Origin: Lachnospiraceae bacterium UBA3692
GTDB taxonomy: Bacteria > Bacillota > Clostridia > Lachnospirales > Lachnospiraceae
Length of the DNA stretch: 11,701 nt
NCBI GenBank assembly: GCA_002372815.1
Contig: DFIR01000028.1
Span: 1 to 11,701 of the forward strand
Reading direction: 5' to 3'
Each line of letters starts with the position of its first letter. The first letter of the stretch is position 1. Below the pieces are notes generated by a model. That model was not told the DNA's origin. It saw only the letters and a program-made list of their open reading frames with translations, and did no database searches. Position numbers and translations under genes: made by a program. Below are positions 1 through 7,028 of this stretch, one piece after another.

Positions 1-42
1 AATGGCGTATTTCCGGGGTTTTTCGACTCTTGTTGGGTCTGA

Positions 43-438
43 TCAGCGCTTGCTGAACTGAGGAGCGCGACGGGCTGCTTTGAGACCGTATTTCTTTCTC
101 TCCTTCATGCGGCTGTCTCTGGTGAGGAAGCCGGCTTTCTTGAGGATGGGGCGAAGCTCGGGATCTGCTTCGCAGAGCGCTCTGGCGATGCCGTGGCGGA
201 TCGCGCCGGCCTGGCCGGTGGTGCCGCCGCCCTTGACGGTGATCTTGAAGTCATACTGACCAGCGGTCTGGGTCGCTTCCATGGGCTGGTTCACGATGAG
301 CTTGAGGGTCTCGAGGCCGAAATACTCGTCCAGGCTTCTCTTGTTGATGGTCATATTGCCGGTGCCGGGTGTCATGAACACTCTGGCCACAGAGGATTTC
401 CGTCTGCCGGTTCCGTAATAGGTCACTGCGTTTGCCAT
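43..438 (-). CDS. rpsI: 30S ribosomal protein S9 (uS9)
   Basis: This encodes uS9, which sits in the head of the small subunit with its basic C-terminal tail reaching toward the P-site tRNA. The 131-residue product is a normal family length. It shows the N-terminal YYGTGRRKSSVARVF block, the glycine-rich GGGTTGQAGAIRHGIARAL core (about residues 70-88) and the typical ending RRAPQFSKR, whose last residues are the tRNA-contacting tail. The start at 438 is preceded by an AAAGGAG ribosome binding site. It follows rplM by 22 nt, the usual rplM-rpsI pair, and should be expressed from the promoter at 1010-1038. It is the last gene in the window. Confidence 0.98.
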   Translation of the reverse strand: MANAVTYYGTGRRKSSVARVFMTPGTGNMTINKRSLDEYFGLETLKLIVNQPMEATQTAGQYDFKITVKGGGTTGQAGAIRHGIARALCEADPELRPILKKAGFLTRDSRMKERKKYGLKAARRAPQFSKR

Positions 439-460
439 TGTAATCTCCTTTCCTCTCCGA

Positions 461-889
461 TCAGAATGTCAGCTCTTCAGGCTTCTGCGCCGCATGCGGG
501 TGCTCGCTGCCTGCGTAGACATGCAGTTTCAGGTACATCTTGTCGCCAAGTCTGCCCTTCGGAAGCATGCCGCGGACGGCGTGCTCCACAACGCGGACGG
601 GCTTGGTCCGCAGCATCTCGCGGAGTGTGGTAAAGGTGGTGCCGCCCACATAATCGGAGTGGCGGAAGTAGATCTTCTGGTCGAGCTTCTTGCCGGTGAC
701 CTTGATCTTCTCAGCGTTCGTGATGATCACGAAATCGCCGAGGTCCATGAAAGGAGTGTAGGTGGGCTTGTTCTTGCCGCGAAGGACCTTCGCGACTTCG
801 GAAGCCAGACGGCCGAGGGTCTTATCGGTCGCATCGACTACATACCATTTTCTATCGATATCAGATGCGCTGGGCACATACGTCTTCAT
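461..889 (-). CDS. rplM: 50S ribosomal protein L13 (uL13)
   Basis: This encodes uL13, an early-assembling 23S rRNA binding protein of the large subunit. The 142-residue length is typical. Visible family blocks are WYVVDATDKTLGRLAS near the N-terminus, KPTYTPFMDLGDFVIITNA (about 41-59), YFRHSDYVGG, and the AVRGMLPKGRLG block near residue 110. The ATG at 889 has a GGAGG sequence 7 nt upstream. The gene has its own consensus promoter and a structured leader (890-1004), so it is probably autoregulated at the RNA level, as for L13 leaders known in low-GC Gram-positives. It is followed by rpsI after 22 nt. Confidence 0.98.
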   Translation of the reverse strand: MKTYVPSASDIDRKWYVVDATDKTLGRLASEVAKVLRGKNKPTYTPFMDLGDFVIITNAEKIKVTGKKLDQKIYFRHSDYVGGTTFTTLREMLRTKPVRVVEHAVRGMLPKGRLGDKMYLKLHVYAGSEHPHAAQKPEELTF

Positions 890-1004
890 TCTTCATCCTC
901 CATACGAACTTATCTTCGGGTCTGTGCGGGTCGCAGTGGCAGCGGGGCTTCCAAAACCGGGGAGTTCGGGCACTCAAAAAGAATGCGTACGCTGCCGTCG
1001 CACT
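890..1004 (-). promoter_or_regulatory. Structured 5' leader of rplM, L13 ribosomal leader candidate
   Basis: The transcript from the promoter at 1010-1038 should carry about 115 nt of untranslated RNA. In the transcript sense a helix forms between GGCAGCG (996-990) and CGCTGCC (944-938), extended by CAGT (1005-1002) with ACTG (937-934) across a 5-nt bulge. Inside it, GCATTC-TTTTT-GAGTGC (986-970) makes a 6-bp stem-loop with one U.G pair. A structured L13 leader upstream of rplM (Rfam L13_leader) is established for Bacilli and Clostridia, where L13 is thought to repress its own mRNA. Position and architecture fit; I matched no covariance model. Confidence 0.7.
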
Positions 1005-1009
1005 GTTCC

Positions 1010-1038
1010 ATTATAGGGGAACATCCTGTGACTGTCAA
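1010..1038 (-). promoter_or_regulatory. Sigma-A promoter of rplM-rpsI, perfect consensus
   Basis: On the minus strand TTGACA (1038-1033) is followed after exactly 17 nt by TATAAT (1015-1010), a full match to the housekeeping sigma-factor consensus. The -35 box contains the truA stop codon (1037-1035). Transcription would begin near 1004-1003, right at the base of the leader helix. This separates rplM-rpsI expression from the truA/ecf operon. Confidence 0.88.
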
Positions 1039-1871
1039 ACGATTTCTTGCAAAAAATCTGCGCCTTCCAGGTACCGGAACACCTCCAGTGTCAGCCCGCA
1101 GGCCGGTGCCGTGGGGCCCGCCGCGCCGCGGTCGCAGGCGGCCAGGATCTCCGGTATCTTCTCCGGAGGGATCGCGCCTCTTCCGACTTCCATGAGCGTG
1201 CCGGCAATGATCCGCACCATGTTGTACAGGAAGCCGGTCCCGCTCACGCGCAGGACGATCTCCCTGCAGGGATAGCCGTCCCGGTCCCGGTAACGAATGG
1301 TCCCGGACGGATCCTCGATCGCTCCAGGCAGCGGTTCCTCGGTGAGGGAGATCCCGGTGATCGTCCGTACCGAGGTCTTCGCCTGCGCGTGGACGCTGCA
1401 GAAGCTCTTGAAATCATGCTCTCCGACGAGATATGCAGCCGCTTCCCGCATCCTCTCTATGTCGAAAGGCGTATAGGAGAAGCATGTGTAGAGGCGGCGC
1501 ATCGGGGAGGGGATCTGCGCGTTGTAGATGCGGTAGGCGTATGTTTTCTCGGTGCTGCAGAAGCGGGGGTGGAAGTCCGGGGGCACTTCGCGCGAGGCGG
1601 TCACGCGGATCTCCTCCGGCAGCCGCACGTTGAGCGCGGGGGTGAACTTGTCCCCCGGTATGCGGCTCTCCGTGTCGAAAACTGCCTGGTTGCACAGCGC
1701 GTGGACGCCCGCATCCGTCCTGCTCGCGCCGCTGACGAGGATCTCCTCCCCGGTCAGGGACTGCAGGGCCCTGTTCAGTTCTCCTTCAATGGTCTTCGCG
1801 CCGCTCTTCTGCGCCTGAAAACCGCTGTAGCCGGTTCCGTCGTAGGCTACTGTCAGCAGGATCCTTCGCAT
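1035..1871 (-). CDS. truA: tRNA pseudouridine(38-40) synthase TruA
   Basis: TruA converts uridines 38, 39 and 40 of the tRNA anticodon arm to pseudouridine. The protein has the N-terminal RRILLTVAYDGTGYSGFQ block, the catalytic loop GASRTDAGVHA with the nucleophile Asp53, the KTYAYRIYN strand with the conserved Tyr111, the GTGFLYNMVRIIAGTL block (about 211-225) and AGPTAPACGLTL near 251-262. At 278 residues it is slightly long; a low-conservation loop around residues 178-201 may explain this. The ATG at 1871 has an AAGGAAAG site about 11 nt upstream. It follows ecfT by 36 nt and is probably co-transcribed with the ecf genes, a common arrangement in Firmicutes. Its stop codon lies inside the rplM promoter. 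Confidence 0.96.
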   Translation of the reverse strand: MRRILLTVAYDGTGYSGFQAQKSGAKTIEGELNRALQSLTGEEILVSGASRTDAGVHALCNQAVFDTESRIPGDKFTPALNVRLPEEIRVTASREVPPDFHPRFCSTEKTYAYRIYNAQIPSPMRRLYTCFSYTPFDIERMREAAAYLVGEHDFKSFCSVHAQAKTSVRTITGISLTEEPLPGAIEDPSGTIRYRDRDGYPCREIVLRVSGTGFLYNMVRIIAGTLMEVGRGAIPPEKIPEILAACDRGAAGPTAPACGLTLEVFRYLEGADFLQEIV

Positions 1872-1907
1872 ACGCTGTTACTCTTTCCTTCCCACAGTAA
1901 TTGTATC

Positions 1908-2735
1908 TCAAATACCGAGAAAACCCGGAAGCATGCCCTTCACGAACCGCAGCGCGATGCACAGCGCCAGGTATCCGAACAGGACCGCGTACGCCGCGTG
2001 ATCCCTGCCCTCGTACTTCAGCGGCTTCATCTTCGTGCGCCCGTCTCCACCGCGGTAGCAGCGGGCCTCCATCGCCAGCGCCAGGTCATTGGCGCGCCGG
2101 AATGCCGAGATGAAGAGCGGGACCAGGAGCGGCACCATGCTGCGGATGCGCTTCATGATGTTCCTGTCCTCGAAGTCCGCGCCGCGGGCGATCTGGGCCT
2201 TCATGATCTTATCCGTCTCCTCCATCAGGATCGGGATAAAGCGCAGCGCGATCGACATCATCATCGCGATCTCGTGCACGGGAACGCGGAATCTCCGCAG
2301 CGGCCGCATCAGCGTCTCCATGGCGTCGGTCAGCCGTGTCGGGGTCGTCGTCAGGGTCATCAGGGAGGAGCCCAGGATCAGCATGCTGAGGCGGACGCCC
2401 ATCTTGCAGGCCAGGATCAGGCCTTCCTTCGAAGCCTTGAGCGGTCCGAGCTGGAACAGGACGTCGCCGGGCGTCAGGAAGAGGTTGAAGAGCATCGTGA
2501 TCACCAGCAGCAGGGCGATCGTCTTCATGCCGCGGAGAATGTAGCGCACCGGCACGTTGGACAGCGCGATCATTGCGGCCAGAAACAGTGCCGACACCAG
2601 ATATCCCGCCACCGAGTTCGCCACGAAGAGGGAGACCAGGTAGAGGAAGGTCGCGACGACCTTGATCCGCGGGTCCAGCCTGTGCAGCACCGAGTCGGTC
2701 TGGTAGTATTGTCCGAGTGTGATCGAATTAAACAT
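1908..2735 (-). CDS. ecfT: ECF transporter transmembrane subunit EcfT
   Basis: EcfT is the membrane scaffold of group II energy-coupling-factor importers; it connects the ATPase pair EcfA1/EcfA2 to interchangeable substrate-binding S components for vitamins or metals. The 275-residue protein has hydrophobic segments at about 26-56, 68-88, 108-128 and near the C-terminus (about 245-263). Two cytoplasmic coupling motifs are visible: ARG at 183-185 and ARC in MEARCYRGG at 224-226. The ATG at 2735 overlaps the end of ecfA2 by 8 nt and has GGAGG 7 nt upstream inside ecfA2, which suggests translational coupling. No S component is encoded in this window, so the substrate cannot be inferred. Confidence 0.95.
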   Translation of the reverse strand: MFNSITLGQYYQTDSVLHRLDPRIKVVATFLYLVSLFVANSVAGYLVSALFLAAMIALSNVPVRYILRGMKTIALLLVITMLFNLFLTPGDVLFQLGPLKASKEGLILACKMGVRLSMLILGSSLMTLTTTPTRLTDAMETLMRPLRRFRVPVHEIAMMMSIALRFIPILMEETDKIMKAQIARGADFEDRNIMKRIRSMVPLLVPLFISAFRRANDLALAMEARCYRGGDGRTKMKPLKYEGRDHAAYAVLFGYLALCIALRFVKGMLPGFLGI

Positions 2736-3618
2736 GCACCTGCCTCCTCGCCGCCTTCGCTTTCTTCCCGCTCTTTCTGACTGCGCGGAGCACCTCCGCG
2801 GCGGCCTCCTCGACGGTCAGGGCCGACGTCGCGACCGGAATGCCGGCCTCCCGGATCTTCTTCAGCGCGTAGATGATCTGCGGCGCGGCCAGTCCGACTG
2901 CCTCGAGCTCCTCGCTGCGCTCGAAGATCGCCTGCGGCGCGTCGTACATGAGGAGCCTGCCGCCCGCCATGACCATGATGCGGTCGGCGTAGCGGGCCAC
3001 GTCATCCATGCTGTGCGAGACCAGGATCACGGTCATATGGGTGCTCTTCTGCATGCCGGCGATGAGATCCAGGATCTCCTGCCGCCCCTTCGGGTCCAGG
3101 CCCGCCGTGGGCTCGTCCAGGATGAGCACTTTCGGGCGCATGGCCAGCACGCCGGCGATCGCCGCGCGCCGCTTCTGTCCTCCCGAGAGGTCAAAGGGGG
3201 ACAGGCCGTAATACCGCTCCTCCAGTCCTACCATCCGCAAAGCTTCCTCCGCGCGCGCCTTGCACTCCTCCGCGCTGAGGCCGAGGTTCTTTGGTCCGAA
3301 CATCACGTCGCTGAGCACGTCCGCCTCGAAGAGCTGGTGCTCCGGGTACTGGAAGACCATGCCCACCTGTGCGCGCAGCGCCTTCCGGTCGAAATCCTTC
3401 CCGTCGATGTCCTCGCCGTTGTAGTAGATGTGTCCTTCCGTGACCTTCAGAAGCCCGTTCAGAGTCTGGATCAGGGTCGACTTGCCGCTGCCGGTGTGCC
3501 CGATCAGCCCTATGAACTGGTCATCCGGGATCTCCGCCGAGATGTGGTCGAGCGCGCAGACCTGCATTGCGGTATCCCGCTCGTAATAATAGCTGATGTC
3601 CTCAATGCGAATGCTCAT
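2728..3618 (-). CDS. ecfA2: ECF transporter ATPase EcfA2
   Basis: This is the second ATP-binding subunit of the ECF module. It carries Walker A GHTGSGKST (40-48), the Q-loop VFQYPEHQLF (Gln90 and the P-E-H-Q segment typical of the EcfA2 type), the ABC signature LSGGQ (144-148), Walker B VLILDEP (164-170) and the switch His202. The 296-residue length is normal. The C-terminal tail is basic (KSGKKAKAARR), with no function I can assign. The ATG at 3618 lies 17 nt inside ecfA1 and has a GGAG site within the ecfA1 coding sequence. The order ecfA1-ecfA2-ecfT-truA matches B. subtilis and many Clostridia. Confidence 0.95.
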   Translation of the reverse strand: MSIRIEDISYYYERDTAMQVCALDHISAEIPDDQFIGLIGHTGSGKSTLIQTLNGLLKVTEGHIYYNGEDIDGKDFDRKALRAQVGMVFQYPEHQLFEADVLSDVMFGPKNLGLSAEECKARAEEALRMVGLEERYYGLSPFDLSGGQKRRAAIAGVLAMRPKVLILDEPTAGLDPKGRQEILDLIAGMQKSTHMTVILVSHSMDDVARYADRIMVMAGGRLLMYDAPQAIFERSEELEAVGLAAPQIIYALKKIREAGIPVATSALTVEEAAAEVLRAVRKSGKKAKAARRQVHV

Positions 3619-4459
3619 AGATCGCTCCCAGTTTCTCTGCCAGCTCGTCCGCTGTCAGCACGGCTTCCGGCAGTTCCAGTCCCTGCTCCCGCAGCATATG
3701 GCCGAGCAGCGTGACCTGCGGGACGGTGAGTCCCAGCGCCTGCAGCTGCTCCACCTGCGCGAAGATCTCCCGGGGCGTTCCCTGCATGGCGACTTTCCCG
3801 CGGTCCATGACGAAGATGTGATCCGCCCCGATCACTTCCTCCATGTAGTGGGTGATCAGGATGATGGTGATCCCCTCCTCGTCGTGCAGCCTGTGCGCGG
3901 CGGCGAGCACTTCCCTGCGCCCGCTCGGATCCAGCATGGCTGTCGGCTCATCCAGGATGATGCAGTGCGGATGCATGGCGATCACGCCGGCGATCGATAC
4001 ACGCTGCTTCTGCCCGCCGGAGAGGCGGTTGGGGGATTTCAGGCGGTGTTTCTGCATGTCCACCGCGTCCAGCCCTTCGTCGACGCGCTTCCAGATCTTC
4101 TCCGTGGGCAGGCCCATGTTCTCCGGTCCGAAGCCCACATCCTCCTCGACGATCTGGCCGATGATCTGATTATCCGGGTTCTGGAAGACCATGCCGGCCC
4201 TGCGGCGGATCTCCCAGAGCTTATCTTCCTGGCGCGTGTCCATGCCGTCCACCCACACTTCTCCTTCCGTGGGGAAGAGCAGGGCGTTCAGGTGCTTCGC
4301 CAGCGTGGACTTTCCGCTGCCGTTGTGTCCCAGGATGGCGATGAACTGCCCCGGTGCCACGTCCAGCGATACGTCGTCGATCGCGCGGACAGTCCCGTTC
4401 ACGTTGCCCTCGTCGTCCCTGAGGAGAAAGTCATGTATCAGATCCCTGATGCGAATCAT
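3602..4459 (-). CDS. ecfA1: ECF transporter ATPase EcfA1
   Basis: This is the first ATP-binding subunit of the ECF importer. Seen in the sequence: Walker A GHNGSGKST (44-52), the Q-loop VFQNPDNQIIG (Gln93, typical of EcfA1), signature LSGGQ (146-150), Walker B IILDEP (167-172) and switch His204. I use the ATG at 4459, which gives MIRIRDLIHDF and a 285-residue protein; an upstream in-frame ATG at 4495 would add 12 residues not expected in the family, and the later ATG has GGAGG just upstream (a short 4-nt spacing). It is the first gene after the rplQ terminator. I find no convincing promoter between 4460 and 4522, so it may rely on read-through or on a non-consensus promoter. Confidence 0.94.
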   Translation of the reverse strand: MIRIRDLIHDFLLRDDEGNVNGTVRAIDDVSLDVAPGQFIAILGHNGSGKSTLAKHLNALLFPTEGEVWVDGMDTRQEDKLWEIRRRAGMVFQNPDNQIIGQIVEEDVGFGPENMGLPTEKIWKRVDEGLDAVDMQKHRLKSPNRLSGGQKQRVSIAGVIAMHPHCIILDEPTAMLDPSGRREVLAAAHRLHDEEGITIILITHYMEEVIGADHIFVMDRGKVAMQGTPREIFAQVEQLQALGLTVPQVTLLGHMLREQGLELPEAVLTADELAEKLGAIYEHSH

Positions 4460-4522
4460 GCAGCCTCCATGCGCGTGCCCGCGTCTCCGCGCCACGCAAA
4501 GAATTCATTAAAAATGCAATGG

Positions 4523-4552
4523 AAAAACCCTCCGAGATCTCTCCCGGAGGGT
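4523..4552 (-). terminator. Rho-independent terminator after rplQ
   Basis: In the transcript sense an 11-bp stem (4552-4542 with 4537-4527, arms starting ACCCTCC and ending GGAGGGT) is capped by the GNRA-type tetraloop GAGA and followed directly by a run of U (4527-4523). One pair is G.U in this direction and would be an A-C mismatch on the other strand, so it is oriented for minus-strand transcripts. It closes the alpha operon 63 nt after the rplQ stop codon. A smaller stem (4573-4598) lies just upstream. Confidence 0.92.
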
Positions 4553-4614
4553 CTACATCCTTCCAAATGTCTGTCCGCAGCGGGTCACCCCCGCAGACAC
4601 CTCCGTTTGAGGTA

Positions 4615-5151
4615 TCAGACGAACTCAAGCAGAACGGTCATGGCGCCGTCGCCGCGTCTCTGTCCGATCTTCACGATCCTGGTGTAACCGCCGTTGCGGC
4701 CGGCGTACTTCGGGCCGTACTCGTCGAACATCTTCGCGACAAGATCCACCTTCTTCGTGTTCTTCTTGCGGCCCTTGCCATCCGCCGGAACCTCTACCAC
4801 GGGATAGAGATAGCGGAGGAGCTGACGTCTGGCGTGCAGACGGCTGGGCATATCCTTCTTGATCTCGCGATCGACCTCATCGAACACCGGCACCTTCGCG
4901 CCGTCGATGACTTCCTTCACGCGCTTGCCGGCGCCGTCTCTCTTCGGGACCTTCACCTTGACGGTGACCTTCTCGTAGTTGTCCATCTCCTTCGCGGCGA
5001 GCGTGATCATGGGCTCCACGATCTTGCGGAGTTCCTTCGCACGTGCCTCGGTGGTCACGATCTTGCCGTTGTAGATCAGAGCGGTGACCTGGCTGCGAAG
5101 CAGGGCCTTTCTGAGCTTGGTCTTCTTGCCGAGTTTTCTGTACATTGCCAT
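4615..5151 (-). CDS. rplQ: 50S ribosomal protein L17 (bL17), long form
   Basis: bL17 is a large-subunit protein near the exit tunnel. The N-terminus YRKLGKKTKLRKALLRSQV, the ARAKELRKIVEPMITL helix, SRLHARRQ (103-110) and the C-terminal GGYTRIVKIGQRRGDGA are diagnostic. The product is 178 residues against about 120 in B. subtilis; the extra sequence is a charged insertion at about 56-103 and a short basic loop near 120-133. From memory, similar long forms occur in Lachnospiraceae. I chose the ATG at 5151 (MAMYRK) because it matches the family start and has AAAGGA upstream; an in-frame ATG at 5190 would add 13 unexpected residues, and a second ATG at 5145 is also possible. It is the last gene of the alpha operon. 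Confidence 0.95.
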   Translation of the reverse strand: MAMYRKLGKKTKLRKALLRSQVTALIYNGKIVTTEARAKELRKIVEPMITLAAKEMDNYEKVTVKVKVPKRDGAGKRVKEVIDGAKVPVFDEVDREIKKDMPSRLHARRQLLRYLYPVVEVPADGKGRKKNTKKVDLVAKMFDEYGPKYAGRNGGYTRIVKIGQRRGDGAMTVLLEFV

Positions 5152-5280
5152 GGCTGAATATCCTTTCTTTCTTACCGGCAGCGCCGGCACCGGTACACCT
5201 CGGATTTATCCGATGTCGGCTGCAGCTGCCACCCGTGGCGCGCTTCTTCGGTCTTACCGCCGCGGGCACTTACATGTTCT
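5152..5280 (-). other. rpoA-rplQ spacer with inverted repeats
   Basis: This 129-nt gap holds no credible gene. Seen in it: TACCGG (5195-5190) and CCGGTA (5178-5173), a 6-bp stem that lies just upstream of the rplQ ribosome binding site, with an alternative 5-bp stem CCGGC-AGC-GCCGG (5175-5187), and TCGGAT-tt-ATCCGA at 5200-5213. No promoter is evident. A role in folding or processing of the polycistronic mRNA is possible but unproven. Confidence 0.45.
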
Positions 5281-6243
5281 TTACAGGAGCTCCTCGCTGG
5301 AGTTGAGCTTGAGGCCGAGTTCTTTCAGCTTCTCAAGCACTTCCTCGAGGGACTTGCGGCCGAGGTTTCTGACCTTCATCATCTCCTCGGGCGTCTTGTT
5401 GCAGAGCTCTTCGACGGTGTTGATGCCGGCGCGCTTCAGGCAGTTGTAGGAACGGACGGAGAGCTCGAGCTCATCGATGCTCATCTCCAGTGCCTTCTCG
5501 GTCGGATTCTCCTGGACGTCGACCATCACCTCCGCGTTGCGGGCGGTGTCGGACAGATCCAGGAACACGCTCAGGTGCTCGTCGAGGACTCTCGCTGCGA
5601 GGCTGACTGCCTCTTCCGGTGTCACGGTCCCGTTGGTGGTCACGTCGAGGGTCAGCTTGTCATAGTCTGTCTGCTGACCGACACGCGTGTTCTCCACGGT
5701 CACGTTGACGCGCTCGACCGGCGTGTAGATGGAATCGATCGGAATGACACCGATCTTCGTGTCCGGTGTCTTGTTCTTATCGGATCCCACATAGCCTCTG
5801 CCCTTGGTGATCGTCAGCTCGATGAACAGCTTGGTATCCTTGCCGTTCAGGGTCGCGATGACCTGGTCGGGGTTCATGATCTGGATGTCCTGATCCACCT
5901 GGATGTCGCTGCCGCGGACGATGCCCTCGCCCTCATACTCGATGTAGGCGTTCTTGGCTTCGTTCGTCTCGCTGACATTCTTGATCGCGAGGCTCTTGAT
6001 GTTCATGATGATCTCGGTGACATCTTCCTTCACACCGGGGATGGTGCCGAATTCGTGCTGCACACCGTCGATCTTGACCTGGCTGACAGCCGCGCCCGGA
6101 AGCGAGGAGAGCATGATCCTGCGAAGGGAGTTGCCCAGCGTCGTTCCGTAGCCTCTCTCGAGAGGCTCCACCACGAACCTGCCATACTTCTTATCATCAG
6201 AGGTCTCTGCGACCCTGATGTTCGGTCTTTCAAAATCAAACAC
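5281..6243 (-). CDS. rpoA: DNA-directed RNA polymerase subunit alpha
   Basis: The alpha dimer nucleates RNA polymerase assembly; its C-terminal domain binds UP elements and activators. The N-terminal domain shows KKYGRFVVEPLERGYGTTLG and SLRRIMLSSLPGAAV, with IGVIPIDSIYTPVERV and VENTRVGQQTDYDKLTLDV further on; the C-terminal domain has LSVRSYNCLKRAGINTV and MMKVRNLGRKSLEEV. I place the start at the GTG at 6243 (MFDFERPN, 320 residues) rather than the ATG at 6249, because the AAAGGAGG site ends 8 nt before the GTG but only 2 nt before the ATG, and MFDFE matches remembered Clostridia homologues. It lies 45 nt after rpsD counted from that start. Confidence 0.96.
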   Translation of the reverse strand: MFDFERPNIRVAETSDDKKYGRFVVEPLERGYGTTLGNSLRRIMLSSLPGAAVSQVKIDGVQHEFGTIPGVKEDVTEIIMNIKSLAIKNVSETNEAKNAYIEYEGEGIVRGSDIQVDQDIQIMNPDQVIATLNGKDTKLFIELTITKGRGYVGSDKNKTPDTKIGVIPIDSIYTPVERVNVTVENTRVGQQTDYDKLTLDVTTNGTVTPEEAVSLAARVLDEHLSVFLDLSDTARNAEVMVDVQENPTEKALEMSIDELELSVRSYNCLKRAGINTVEELCNKTPEEMMKVRNLGRKSLEEVLEKLKELGLKLNSSEELL

Positions 6244-6288
6244 GCGCATATCCTCCTTTGTGCGGCTTTATGGTTGCCGGCACGCTGA

Positions 6289-6882
6289 TTACTTGGAGTA
6301 CAACTCGACGATCAGCATCTCGTTGACCGGCACGTCGATCTGCTCTCTGCGGGGAAGCGTGTTCACTGTACCCTTGAAGTTGTCCTTGTCTACGGAGACC
6401 CATTCAGGGGTCAGTCTGCCGTGTGTCTGTTCCGCAACGCCTTTGAACAGCGCGGAGGTCTTGGAAGCTTCCTTCACCTCGATCACATCGCCGGCCTTGA
6501 TCAGATAGGACGGGATGTTGATGCACTTGCCGTTCACCAGGATGTGCTTGTGACCGACGATCTGTCTGGCCTGTCTGCGAGTCTTGGCAAAACCCATACG
6601 GAAGACGACGTTGTCAAGTCTTCTCTCGAGCATGGTCATCAGGTTCTCACCGGTCATGCCCTTCATGCGGTCCGCCTTCTCGTAGTAGTTGCGGAAAGGC
6701 TTCTCGAGAACGCCATAGATGAACTTGGCCTTCTGCTTCTCCTGCAGCTGGAGAGCATACTCACTCTTCTTGCGGCTGCGGCGGATCAGCTGTCTCTTGG
6801 AGGTACGGGTATAACCCAGATAGGTGGGATCCAGTTCGAGAGATCTGCATCTCTTCAGTACAGGGGTCTTGTTAACTGCCAT
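6289..6882 (-). CDS. rpsD: 30S ribosomal protein S4 (uS4)
   Basis: uS4 is a primary 16S rRNA binder that initiates 30S assembly and in several bacteria represses its own operon. The 197-residue product has the N-terminal KRCRSLELDP segment with one cysteine only, so it is the zinc-free type. The S4 RNA-binding fold is visible from MLERRLDNVVFRMGFAKTRRQARQIV to HKHILVNGKCINIPSYLIKAGD, and the end is PVNEMLIVELYSK. The ATG at 6882 has GAAAGGAG upstream. A 9-bp inverted repeat sits immediately 5' of this ribosome binding site (6901-6919). It lies between rpsK and rpoA as expected in the alpha operon of Clostridia. Confidence 0.97.
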   Translation of the reverse strand: MAVNKTPVLKRCRSLELDPTYLGYTRTSKRQLIRRSRKKSEYALQLQEKQKAKFIYGVLEKPFRNYYEKADRMKGMTGENLMTMLERRLDNVVFRMGFAKTRRQARQIVGHKHILVNGKCINIPSYLIKAGDVIEVKEASKTSALFKGVAEQTHGRLTPEWVSVDKDNFKGTVNTLPRREQIDVPVNEMLIVELYSK

Positions 6883-7028
6883 TTCGGCTCCTTTCTTCTG
6901 TCACCTTCCAGGAAGGTGATATGTTGTTTACAGCACCGTAGTGCCTTCATCCAAACGTCTCTCAGTTCTGTGCATACGCTCCCGGTCCAAAAGGAAGCCG
7001 GGAGCACGGTGCGCACGCTGCCCTGTCG
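6883..7028 (-). promoter_or_regulatory. Structured rpsK-rpsD spacer, possible S4 control site
   Basis: This 146-nt gap has no gene. In the transcript sense it carries an 8-bp stem GCTCCCGG/CCGGGAGC (7005-6978) whose loop can add TCC-TTTT-GGA; a 7-bp long-range pairing GCACCGT (7012-7006) with ACGGTGC (6939-6933) that would stack directly on that stem; and TCACCTTCC-T-GGAAGGTGA (6919-6901) just before the rpsD ribosome binding site. S4 autoregulation of rpsD through a leader RNA is established in B. subtilis; that this particular structure binds S4 is inference. Confidence 0.5.

Noticed and set aside
886..903. Five-codon ORF (ATG at 903) whose stop overlaps the rplM start as ATGA
   Set aside because: Its ATG lies inside the rplM ribosome binding site region and has no site of its own; chance is the simpler explanation.
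1047..2780. Plus-strand open frame of 577 codons across truA and ecfT
   Set aside because: It is an antisense shadow of GC-rich coding genes, rich in H, R, D and Q with no family features; the minus-strand genes are unambiguous.
4519..5157. Plus-strand open frame opposite rplQ
   Set aside because: It begins inside the terminator and mirrors rplQ codons; no ribosome binding site or family resemblance.
6920..6960. TTGGAT and TGTAAA as a promoter before rpsD
   Set aside because: Only 3/6 and 4/6 matches to consensus; not better than chance.
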